Below, in pieces: positions 1 to 5,730 of a stretch of DNA of 6,018 nucleotides (within the stretch, counting starts at the first letter, position 1; the number at the start of each line of letters is the position of its first letter). A program made the position numbers and the translations under genes. A model generated the notes under the pieces. That model was not told the origin of the DNA. It saw only the letters and a program-made list of their open reading frames with translations, and did not search any database. The stretch comes from an uncultured Lachnospiraceae bacterium. Its GTDB lineage: Bacteria > Bacillota > Clostridia > Lachnospirales > Lachnospiraceae. The stretch is from assembly GCA_934418055.1 (NCBI GenBank), contig CAKRWX010000159.1, positions 1-6,018 of the forward strand. The letters run 5' to 3'.

Positions 1-317
1 AAGTATGGCTGCTCATCCAGATCGGCGATACGCTCCTCGTCTGTCAGATTCATATCCAAAGTGCGCTCGATGGACAGCTGGAACGGTACTTCTACCGGCT
101 CCAGACAGCGGTCACACGGAATCATCAGAGAAAACTCTGCTTCTCCGGTCAACACCAGCGTCCGGTCTCCCACATTCTCAATATGAAGGGCAACAGGCTT
201 TGAATCGCTTACAGGGCAATCTCCTTGCGGAATCTGGAATTCCCTGCAGTCCAATTCTACTGCATAATCGTTGGTTTTACCCTCTCTGGTAAACAACTCT
301 GTTAAATTTATGAGCAT
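1..317 (-). CDS. YceD/DUF177 family protein, N-terminal part (C-terminus beyond window)
   Basis: About 105 residues are visible, beginning MLINLTELFT; the rest lies beyond the left edge. The visible part carries the CDRC motif (Cys68, Cys71) followed by LEPVEVPF, and then an acidic stretch, which matches the DUF177/YceD family. Family members are linked to 23S rRNA accumulation in E. coli and usually sit directly upstream of rpmF (ribosomal protein L32) and the plsX fatty-acid/phospholipid genes. Those would lie just outside this window, which is inference. The start at 315-317 is supported by a GGAG Shine-Dalgarno sequence about 8 bases upstream and by the consensus promoter at 345-373, which gives a short leader of about 20 nt. 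It follows ackA on the same strand with a 97-base gap. The exact biochemical role of the family in Gram-positives is not settled. Confidence 0.85.
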   Translation of the reverse strand, partial: MLINLTELFTREGKTNDYAVELDCREFQIPQGDCPVSDSKPVALHIENVGDRTLVLTGEAEFSLMIPCDRCLEPVEVPFQLSIERTLDMNLTDEERIADLDEQPY

Positions 318-344
318 ATTGTTTCTCCAATACGCACTTATGAT

Positions 345-373
345 ATTATACATAGGCGCGTACATTTTGTCAA
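345..373 (-). promoter_or_regulatory. Sigma-A type promoter for the DUF177 gene, perfect consensus
   Basis: Read on the minus strand, TTGACA (368-373) is followed by a 17-base spacer and TATAAT (345-350). Both hexamers match the housekeeping consensus exactly and the spacer is the optimal length. Transcription would begin near 338, about 20 bases before the DUF177 start codon. This suggests strong expression of the DUF177 gene and whatever follows it, independent of read-through from ackA. Confidence 0.9.
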
Positions 374-414
374 CCAAATTTTTCTAAAAGATTTAAATTT
401 CAGAACTAATTTGA

Positions 415-1611
415 TTATTTAACCAGAGCCAGTGTATCTCTTGCAATAGCTAACTCTTCGTTGGTTGGGATCAGCATTACTTTTACCTTGGAATCTGCTG
501 CGGAAATCACTGCGTTCTTTCCTCTTACGTCATTTGCCTGATCATCGATCTTAACGCCTAAGAATCCTAAGTACTCGCAGATTGCTTTTCTGGTTGCCTT
601 ATCGTTCTCACCAACACCAGCGGTAAATGCGATTGCATCTACGCCGTTCATTGCTGCGGTGTAAGCGCCGATGTATTTTGCTACACGATAACGGAATGCG
701 TCTAATGCTACTTCTGCTAAGTGGTTGCCCTCTTTTGCAGCTGCCTCGATATCACGGAAGTCGCTGGAAACGCCGCCGCTCATACCAAGAACACCAGACT
801 TCTTGTTCAGGATGTTCAGAACTTCGTTTACATCTTTGCCCTCTTTGTTGCAGATGAACTGAACAACAGCTGGATCGATGTCACCGCTTCTGGTTCCCAT
901 GATCAGACCCTCAAGAGGTGTCAGACCCATACTGGTATCTACACACTTGCCGCCGATGGAAGCAGAAACGCTTGCACCGTTGCCTAAGTGGCAAACGATT
1001 ACTTTTGCGTTCTCTGGATCAAGGCCGCCGAACTTGATAGCCTCGCCGGATACGAACATATGGCTGGTGCCGTGGAAGCCGTATCTACGGATGCTGTACT
1101 TCTCATAGTACTCGTGTGGGATTGCGTACAGATATGCTTTCTCTGGCATCTTCATACCAAATCCAGTATCCCATACAGCTACGTTTGGCTTGCCTGGCAT
1201 AGCCTTCTCACAAGCCTCGATACCCATTAAGTTAGCTGGGTTGTGCAGAGGTCCTAAGTCGAAGCACTCACGGATGACTCTCTTAACATCCTCATTTACA
1301 ATGATGGAATCGCTGTAAACAGTACCAGCGTGCAGAACACGATGTCCAACAGCTGCGATCTCATCAGTGCTCTTGATTACGCCGTGCTCTGGATCAACCA
1401 GTGCGTCCATAACCAGTTTGATAGCTACGGTATGGTCTGGCATTGCATGCTCTACTACATATTTGTCTTTGCCTGCTGGCTGATGAGTCAGCTTGGATCC
1501 ATCAATACCAATTCTCTCGCATAAACCTTTTGCAATAACGCTCTCATCGTCCATGTTGATTAACTGGTACTTTAAGGAAGAGCTTCCGCAGTTAACTACT
1601 AAAATATTCAT
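415..1611 (-). CDS. ackA: Acetate kinase
   Basis: The 398-residue product is the usual length for acetate kinase, a cytosolic ASKHA-fold enzyme that makes acetate and ATP from acetyl-phosphate and ADP. Catalytic residues known from the Methanosarcina thermophila enzyme fall at nearly the same numbers: Asn7 (NCGSSSLKYQL), Arg91, His123 (GPLHNPANL), Asp148, His180 (RYGFHGTSH), Asn211 (HLGNGAS), Arg241 (GTRSGDIDP) and Glu385 (TNEELAIA). The nucleotide-site motif AGVGEN is at 331-336. Oddities: the stretch commonly VFDTAFHQTMP reads VWDTGFGMKMP (146-156), and the usual HRVVHGGE reads HRVLHAGT (90-97), putting Leu at pocket position 93. The start has a GGAG SD (revcomp of TCTCC, 1618-1622). It is the second gene of an operon with pduL, 49 bases upstream. 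No convincing intrinsic terminator is seen after its stop. Codon choice in ackA and pduL looks like that of highly expressed genes. Confidence 0.97.
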   Translation of the reverse strand: MNILVVNCGSSSLKYQLINMDDESVIAKGLCERIGIDGSKLTHQPAGKDKYVVEHAMPDHTVAIKLVMDALVDPEHGVIKSTDEIAAVGHRVLHAGTVYSDSIIVNEDVKRVIRECFDLGPLHNPANLMGIEACEKAMPGKPNVAVWDTGFGMKMPEKAYLYAIPHEYYEKYSIRRYGFHGTSHMFVSGEAIKFGGLDPENAKVIVCHLGNGASVSASIGGKCVDTSMGLTPLEGLIMGTRSGDIDPAVVQFICNKEGKDVNEVLNILNKKSGVLGMSGGVSSDFRDIEAAAKEGNHLAEVALDAFRYRVAKYIGAYTAAMNGVDAIAFTAGVGENDKATRKAICEYLGFLGVKIDDQANDVRGKNAVISAADSKVKVMLIPTNEELAIARDTLALVK

Positions 1612-1631
1612 TTTGTTTCTCCTTCTTCGTT

Positions 1632-1663
1632 ACAGTTATGACTGTTTGTAATCGTTATGATTA
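1632..1663 (-). other. Two small inverted repeats in the pduL-ackA intercistronic gap
   Basis: The 49-base gap contains two short hairpin-forming repeats: ACAGT/ACTGT with a 4-base loop (1632-1645), and TAATC/GATTA with a 5-base loop (1649-1663), the second overlapping the pduL stop codon. Neither has a GC-rich stem or a following T-run, so they are not terminators. At most they could affect mRNA stability or the relative yield of the two proteins. In an AT-rich spacer, 5-bp repeats can occur by chance. Confidence 0.35.
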
Positions 1664-2230
1664 TTTTACGATCTCGCCGTAAACTTCTCTGCCGCAAGCT
1701 GCTGCGTTAGACTCATCCGTATCGATGTGCATTGCTAATGCGTAAGAATCGCTTACACGAACAACAACATCACCGAATACCAGGCTTCTGCCCTCTGTAT
1801 CTACTTTTACAGATACGATCTCGCCATTAGTAACGCCCAGAGCCTCTGCATCTTTTGTGGTTGCATGGATATGACGTTTTGCTGCGATCACGCCCTCTTT
1901 TAACTCAACTTCACCGCATGGTCCAACCAGCTTGCAAGCGCCGCTGCCTGCAATATCGCCAGACTCTCTAATTGGAGCTGCAACACCGATGGAACGTGCA
2001 TCTGTTAAAGAAAGCTCTACCTGAGTTGCTTTTCTGCATGGTCCAAGGATGGATACGCCTGCTAATTCCTTCTTGGAACCAACAACAGTAACTCTCTCCT
2101 CACATGCGTACTGGCCTGGCTGGGATAAATCTTTCTTCTTTGTTAATACATATCCTTTACCAAATAATGTCTCTAAATCTTCCTGAGTAACATGTACGTG
2201 ACGTGCACTGGTTTCAACAATGAATTTCAT
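1661..2230 (-). CDS. pduL: PduL-type phosphate acyltransferase (phosphotransacetylase), cytosolic form
   Basis: The 189-residue product matches the PduL family (PTAC, two tandem domains), which exchanges CoA for phosphate on acetyl- or propionyl-CoA. It is unrelated to classical Pta. Visible motifs are SARHVHV (8-14), GPCRKATQVELS (63-74), KRHIHATTKDAEALG (118-132) and DSYALAMHIDTDE (161-173). The di-zinc ligands of structurally known PduL map to His11, His13, Glu72, His120, His122 and His168; the spacings 11-to-72 and 72-to-120 equal those in the Rhodopseudomonas enzyme. The phosphate-site Arg is Arg66. The protein starts only seven residues before SARHVH, so it lacks the N-terminal encapsulation peptide of microcompartment PduLs, and no shell genes are seen. 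It lies immediately upstream of ackA, so acetyl-phosphate supply to AckA is the obvious job (inference). The start has a GAGGAG SD (2242-2247), with a rather long 11-base spacing. Confidence 0.93.
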   Translation of the reverse strand: MKFIVETSARHVHVTQEDLETLFGKGYVLTKKKDLSQPGQYACEERVTVVGSKKELAGVSILGPCRKATQVELSLTDARSIGVAAPIRESGDIAGSGACKLVGPCGEVELKEGVIAAKRHIHATTKDAEALGVTNGEIVSVKVDTEGRSLVFGDVVVRVSDSYALAMHIDTDESNAAACGREVYGEIVK

Positions 2231-2297
2231 ACCGTTAATCTCTCCTCTTTCTTCTTCATGAAATCTAAATCAACACATACGTTGTGATTCTATCCTT

Positions 2298-2326
2298 ATT
2301 TTAGGATGTTCAGCATTTTTTTTCAA
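2298..2326 (-). promoter_or_regulatory. Promoter of the pduL-ackA operon
   Basis: On the minus strand TTGAAA (2321-2326), a 17-base spacer and TAAAAT (2298-2303) give one mismatch per hexamer to the sigma-A consensus. Transcription would start near 2291, leaving a leader of about 60 nt before pduL. A 16-base inverted repeat, ATCCT/AGGAT with a 6-base centre (2292-2307), straddles the -10 element and could be an operator, though it is short. Confidence 0.75.
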
Positions 2327-2385
2327 GTAGTGTCTGGAAATTCCTTTGCACTTTTTGTAAAACAATTATTTTTTCTGTCCGTCTG

Positions 2386-2394
2386 TGTTATAAT
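2386..2394 (+). promoter_or_regulatory. Extended -10 promoter of tmcAL
   Basis: TGTTATAAT combines a perfect TATAAT (2389-2394) with the TG extension at 2386-2387. The -35 region (about 2366-2371, TTATTT) is poor, which is typical of extended -10 promoters. Transcription would start near 2401, giving a leader of about 59 nt. It is divergent from the pduL-ackA promoter; the two predicted start points are about 110 bases apart. Confidence 0.72.
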
Positions 2395-2406
2395 CATGGT
2401 TATCCA

Positions 2407-2436
2407 GTGGGATCGTGTGCTTGCTGCACAGCCCAC
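2407..2436 (+). other. Hairpin in the tmcAL 5' leader
   Basis: An outer stem GTGGG/CCCAC (2407-2411 with 2432-2436) encloses an inner stem TGTGC/GCACA (2416-2420 with 2426-2430) around a TTGCT loop, separated by an asymmetric 4-by-1 internal loop. It starts within a few bases of the predicted transcript start. A 5' stem-loop like this may protect the mRNA or be regulatory. There is no T-run, so it is not an attenuator, and I do not recognise a known riboswitch. Confidence 0.4.
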
Positions 2437-2445
2437 AAAAACCTC

Positions 2446-2451
2446 AAGGAG
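2446..2451 (+). promoter_or_regulatory. Ribosome binding site deciding the tmcAL start
   Basis: AAGGAG lies 8 bases before the ATG at 2460. It favours this ATG over the in-frame GTG at 2415, which lacks a good SD, lies only about 14 bases after the predicted transcript start, and would place the leader hairpin inside the coding region. Confidence 0.85.
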
Positions 2452-2459
2452 ATATCTTT

Positions 2460-3806
2460 ATGGAAAAACAGTCCCAGTCTTCTGTTTCCGCAGTCGGTAT
2501 CATAGCAGAGTATAACCCATTTCACAACGGTCATGCATATCAATTAAAAAAAGCAAAAGAACTGTCCGGAGCGGACTACTGTATTGCTGCCATCAGTGGA
2601 GATTTCGTGCAGCGTGGCGGACCGGCTGTCTTTGATAAATATACCCGTGCGGCCATGGCGCTGGATGCCGGGGCAGACCTGGTGGTGGAACTTCCGCCTG
2701 TCTTTGCCTCCAGCAGCGCCGAGGACTTTGCGGCCTGCGGCGTGGCATTATTGGACGCTATGGGAGTGAGCCATCTGTGTTTCGGAAGCGAATCCGGGGA
2801 TCTGGAAGAGCTTTCCGCTGCCGCAGATCTTCTGGTGGAAGAACCAGAGGAATACCAGCAGGCGCTCCGCCAGTATTTAAAAGAAGGGTACACATTTCCG
2901 CAGGCAAGAGCTGCTGCTTTGTCTTCCTATGACCGTAATATTGATCTGGAACTTTTAAACCAGCCCAACAATACACTGGGAATTGAATATTTAAAAGCCT
3001 TAAAAAAGCGTAACAGTGCCATCACACCAATTACCATTAAGCGGATGGGCAGTGGTTATCACGAGGCGGCGATCTTCCCAGATCAGCCTATGGCCTCAGC
3101 CACTGCAATCCGGGCGGTGTTAGAGGCACAAACTGCCGTTATACCTAATCCGTCTATATCCAAAGCTAATCCGGAATCCCTGCAACCTATTATTTCTGGT
3201 GGCTTTGGTAATTCTGACAATTCCAGCGATTCTGTCCAGCTTCTAGCCTCTCAAATGCCCGCAGCTGCCCTGGAACTTGCCCGCACCAGAACGCCATTAA
3301 CCGTCGATGACTTCTCCGCCATTCTCTCTTTCCGCCTTCTGGAATTAGATCGTCGGGGAACGGATCTGGGGCAATTTCTGGACGTATCTCCGGAACTGGC
3401 ACAGCGGATCCGCAGACAGGTTCTGGACTTTTCCTCTATTTCCAGCCGGATCCAGAATTTGAAGACCCGACAGTACACCTACACCCGGATCAGCCGCAGT
3501 CTTTTCCATATTTTGCTGAATATGACCGAGGATGACACCATCCGCCGGAAACAGCGTGGCTATGTGTCTTACATCCGTGTATTAGGCTTCCGCCGGGAGT
3601 CTTCAGCCCTGTTAAGCGCAATCAAAAAGGCATCCGCACTGCCTTTGATCACCAAGACAGCCGATGCCTCTAAGATTTTATCAGAACACGCATTTTCAGA
3701 TTTTCAGAAGGATCTGTATTGCTCCCATCTGTACCAGGCCGTTTACCAGGCCAAAACCGGACAGGCACTGCCTAATGAATACACCCATTCTGTTATCATT
3801 CGGTAG
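2460..3806 (+). CDS. tmcAL: tRNA(Met) cytidine acetate ligase (YlbM family)
   Basis: The product is 448 residues with the ATG start preferred here. TmcAL acetylates the wobble cytidine (C34) of elongator tRNA-Met, using free acetate and ATP through an acetyl-adenylate, in the cytosol. The N-terminal nucleotidyltransferase fold shows GIIAEYNPFHNGH (13-25) with the HIGH-like FHNGH, then SGDFVQRGGPAVFDKYTRA (46-64), ELPPVFASSSAEDFA (77-91), NQPNNTLGIEYLKAL (167-181) and ASATAIR (212-218), all typical of the family. After this comes a helical C-terminal region. It is about 30 residues longer than the roughly 415-residue Bacillus YlbM. The excess appears to be a Ser/Asn/Pro-rich segment at about 224-262. 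It is divergently transcribed from the acetate-producing operon and convergent with the methyltransferase gene; its likely terminator is at 3891-3923. A short 9-base direct repeat (3732-3740, 3744-3752) encodes YQAVYQA near the C-terminus. Confidence 0.93.
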   Translation: MEKQSQSSVSAVGIIAEYNPFHNGHAYQLKKAKELSGADYCIAAISGDFVQRGGPAVFDKYTRAAMALDAGADLVVELPPVFASSSAEDFAACGVALLDAMGVSHLCFGSESGDLEELSAAADLLVEEPEEYQQALRQYLKEGYTFPQARAAALSSYDRNIDLELLNQPNNTLGIEYLKALKKRNSAITPITIKRMGSGYHEAAIFPDQPMASATAIRAVLEAQTAVIPNPSISKANPESLQPIISGGFGNSDNSSDSVQLLASQMPAAALELARTRTPLTVDDFSAILSFRLLELDRRGTDLGQFLDVSPELAQRIRRQVLDFSSISSRIQNLKTRQYTYTRISRSLFHILLNMTEDDTIRRKQRGYVSYIRVLGFRRESSALLSAIKKASALPLITKTADASKILSEHAFSDFQKDLYCSHLYQAVYQAKTGQALPNEYTHSVIIR

Positions 3807-3847
3807 GTCTGCCGGATCACTTGCCCGTTTTCTATGTCCAGGATCAT

Positions 3848-5005
3848 TTACATCTGGATACCGATCTCTTTCGCCAGCGTATTCTCCACATGCAGGAAAT
3901 CTATCATTTCCTGCAATTTTTTTCCATTTTTTTTGCCTTTTCCTTCTTTTACCGCACGAATCAGGATATTTTTCGGCGTGTGCTCCATGTCGATGAACTC
4001 CAGGATCTGGGTGCGGTAGCCGTGATTTTCCAGGATCTCCGCACGAATGCCATCCGTATAAAGAGCCGCCATCCGCTCCTTGATCAGACCATACTGCAAA
4101 ACAGGCTCCAACACGTCATTTTTCATCTGGCGGTTCAGTTCATGCTGACAACATGGAACCGATAAAATCACCGATGCATTCCAGCGGACTGCCTTTGCCA
4201 GAGCATAGTCCGTAGCTGTGTCGCAGGCGTGAAGTGTCACCACCATATCCACCTGGTCTACCCCCTCATAAGAAGCGATATCCCCGTGATAAAAGGCCAG
4301 TTTTTCAAATCCATATTTCTTCGCCAGCTGATTGCAGTGGTCGATCACATCCTGCTTTAAGTCCAGACCAATGACACGGATATCAAATCCGTTCAATTCC
4401 TTCAGATAATAATACATGGCAAAGGTCAGATAAGACTTTCCACAGCCAAAATCAATGATGTTGATCTCCCGTCCTTTTGGCAGCTTCGGCAGGATATCCT
4501 GGACAAACTCCAGGAAACGGTTGATCTGGCGGAACTTGTCATAGCGGGAATGGACAATCTTGCCATCTGCCGTCATCACTCCCAGGTCCTGTAAAAATGG
4601 AACTGGTTTTCCCTCTTCCAGCACATATTTCTTTTTCCGGTTGTGATCCAGAAGGGCCGACGGTGCCTGGATCTTTGCCTGGCCGTCTGTCGGACGGTTC
4701 TTTTTCACCTTCACAGTCATTTTTCCGTTCTTGCTGACCAGAATCTGGGCAGAGCCTTTGGCGGATGCCAGTTCCAGCTGGCGGAAGGTATCATTCATAG
4801 CATTCTGAAGATACTCATACACTTCGTCCCTGGTCAGATTCTGATGGAACGCCTGTTTTCCCCGGAACTCTTCCGCCTGAAATACTAATTTCCCTTGCAG
4901 AAGAAGAGGTCTCACACGTACCTTGGAGACCTCTTCTTTTCTGCGGGAATTGCTGAGAATGATCTGTCCCAGCTGTTCATCTAAAAATTCTTTGATTCTT
5001 TCCAT
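3848..5005 (-). CDS. Class I SAM-dependent methyltransferase, Methyltransf_32-like
   Basis: A 385-residue protein. The N-terminal part (1-150) has no motif I recognise and contains a basic stretch around 100-126. A Rossmann-type methyltransferase domain follows: motif I IIDFGCGKSYLTF (183-195), the acidic SAM-ribose contact in GLDLK (Asp215), GDIASYE (241-247), VTLHACDTATDYALA (256-270) and SVPCCQHEL (282-290). The DFGCGKSYLT plus HACDTATD plus PCCQHEL combination is typical of the family that includes the methyltransferase domain of eukaryotic GSTCD/METTL25-like proteins. The substrate is unknown; the PCC-type motif suggests RNA or protein rather than a small molecule, but that is a guess. 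The tail from about 353 is lysine-rich (KEGKGKKNGKK), and its codons coincide with the U-tract of an opposite-strand terminator. The SD is weak (GGGAAG, only about 4 bases from ATG). It follows the phosphatase gene by 72 bases and may share its transcript, as I see no clear own promoter. Confidence 0.85.
   Translation of the reverse strand: MERIKEFLDEQLGQIILSNSRRKEEVSKVRVRPLLLQGKLVFQAEEFRGKQAFHQNLTRDEVYEYLQNAMNDTFRQLELASAKGSAQILVSKNGKMTVKVKKNRPTDGQAKIQAPSALLDHNRKKKYVLEEGKPVPFLQDLGVMTADGKIVHSRYDKFRQINRFLEFVQDILPKLPKGREINIIDFGCGKSYLTFAMYYYLKELNGFDIRVIGLDLKQDVIDHCNQLAKKYGFEKLAFYHGDIASYEGVDQVDMVVTLHACDTATDYALAKAVRWNASVILSVPCCQHELNRQMKNDVLEPVLQYGLIKERMAALYTDGIRAEILENHGYRTQILEFIDMEHTPKNILIRAVKEGKGKKNGKKLQEMIDFLHVENTLAKEIGIQM
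3891..3923 (+). terminator. Rho-independent terminator for tmcAL, inside the convergent methyltransferase gene
   Basis: A perfect 10-bp stem, TGCAGGAAAT (3891-3900) with ATTTCCTGCA (3906-3915), closes a 5-base loop. After a single A it is followed by seven T residues (3917-3923), and a second T8 run follows at 3927-3934. It works only on the plus strand, since the minus-strand side of the hairpin lacks a T-run. It would end the tmcAL mRNA about 115 bases past its stop codon. The same bases encode methyltransferase residues about 361-372. Confidence 0.85.
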
Positions 5006-5077
5006 AATTCTTCCCGTCTTTTATCTAATTTGCAATTGCATTTTTCACTCATATGCACCTACAGTTCTTCAGTCTGC

Positions 5078-5719
5078 TTAATTTTCCGCATCTACCCACG
5101 CAGCCCGCAGAAGCTCCGGATATTTCTCCAGATGAGCATAGTCATTAAACCGTTCTAGCCGGAACTGATCCAGCTCCGGGTCATAAGTCAGCTCCGTAAT
5201 ACTGCTGTTTTCCATACCTTTTCCGAAAATTCCAAGCTTCGCCAGATCGATTCCTAAAATATGGGCAACAAGACTGCGGATCAGACAGCCATGGCTAACT
5301 ACGACCACCTGCTTTTCCGGTCCTCTTGCGATCCGTTCCAATACCGGAAATGCCCGCTTCACCGCATCACCTGCAGATTCACCGCCCGGATAAGGCAGAT
5401 CCTGTTCCATTTTCGCCTGTTCTTTCTTAAAATCCGCAAAACGCTCCGCGATCACTTTATCACTCAGGCCTTCCATGTCGCCAAAGCTGATTTCCCTCAA
5501 CCCCGGATCGATCTCATGCTCCACATTCCAATACAGATTGGCTGCCTGCGCTGTCTGAACTGCCCGGAGGTAATCACTGGAATAAACCTTATCAATATTT
5601 TTCCCTGCCAGCCGTTCTCCCAACAGAGCCGCCTGCCGATATCCCTCCTGGGATAAATCCACGTTCACATTGCACAGCTTACTACACTGTCTTCCATGGC
5701 GGATCAGATAAATCTTCAT
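5078..5719 (-). CDS. Histidine phosphatase family protein (phosphoglycerate mutase-like)
   Basis: The 213-residue product has the two-histidine phosphatase layout. LIRHGR at 5-10 carries the phospho-accepting His8. SSDYLRAVQTA (47-57) carries the conserved Arg52, and LREISFGDMEG (74-84) the general-acid Glu76. VVVSHGCLIRSL (139-150) holds the second catalytic His143. Length and motifs fit the cobC/phosE/broad-specificity phosphatase branch. The common RHGET is RHGRQ here, so a true phosphoglycerate mutase is unlikely. The substrate cannot be told from sequence; no cobalamin genes are visible that would argue for CobC. The start at 5717-5719 has an excellent AGGAGG SD. It sits 9 bases downstream of the DUF711 gene and is surely co-transcribed with it; the methyltransferase gene follows 72 bases later. 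Confidence 0.92.
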   Translation of the reverse strand: MKIYLIRHGRQCSKLCNVNVDLSQEGYRQAALLGERLAGKNIDKVYSSDYLRAVQTAQAANLYWNVEHEIDPGLREISFGDMEGLSDKVIAERFADFKKEQAKMEQDLPYPGGESAGDAVKRAFPVLERIARGPEKQVVVVSHGCLIRSLVAHILGIDLAKLGIFGKGMENSSITELTYDPELDQFRLERFNDYAHLEKYPELLRAAWVDAEN

Positions 5720-5724
5720 AATCT

Positions 5725-5730
5725 CCTCCT
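5725..5730 (-). promoter_or_regulatory. SD overlapping the upstream stop codon (translational coupling)
   Basis: On the minus strand AGGAGG begins on the second base of the TAG stop codon of the DUF711 gene (5729-5731) and lies 5 bases before the phosphatase ATG. Ribosomes finishing the upstream gene are placed directly on the next start, so the two proteins are likely made in coupled amounts. Confidence 0.85.

Noticed and set aside
5..292. Plus-strand open frame of 95 codons at the left edge
   Set aside because: It is antisense to the DUF177 gene, which has the family motif, SD and promoter; the plus-strand frame has no SD or recognisable protein features.
382..405. AT-rich hairpin (8-bp stem including one G-U pair) after ackA as a terminator
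   Set aside because: The stem is almost all A/T and no T-run follows on the minus strand, so I do not call it a terminator.
627..1524. Several overlapping plus-strand open frames across ackA
   Set aside because: They are shadows of a well-conserved ackA with strong codon bias; their products are Cys/Leu/Arg-rich without motifs.
2415..2459. In-frame upstream GTG start for tmcAL adding 15 residues
   Set aside because: It has no good SD and would put the leader hairpin in the coding region; the ATG at 2460 has AAGGAG at ideal spacing and family-like N-terminal length.
2306..2515. Plus-strand open frame of 69 codons in the divergent promoter region
   Set aside because: It begins upstream of the tmcAL promoter, runs into tmcAL in another frame, and has no SD or family signature.
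3732..3752. 9-base direct repeat TACCAGGCC with 12-base period in tmcAL
   Set aside because: It simply encodes YQAVYQA in a helical region; it is too short and isolated to be a repeat element.
3821..4165. Plus-strand open frames after tmcAL overlapping the methyltransferase gene
   Set aside because: They are antisense to a gene with clear methyltransferase motifs, run through the plus-strand terminator and lack SD support.
5031..5040. 10-base palindrome TGCAATTGCA between the phosphatase and methyltransferase genes
   Set aside because: It has no loop or spacing for a hairpin and no matching second copy; as a lone palindrome in AT-rich DNA it is not enough for an operator call.
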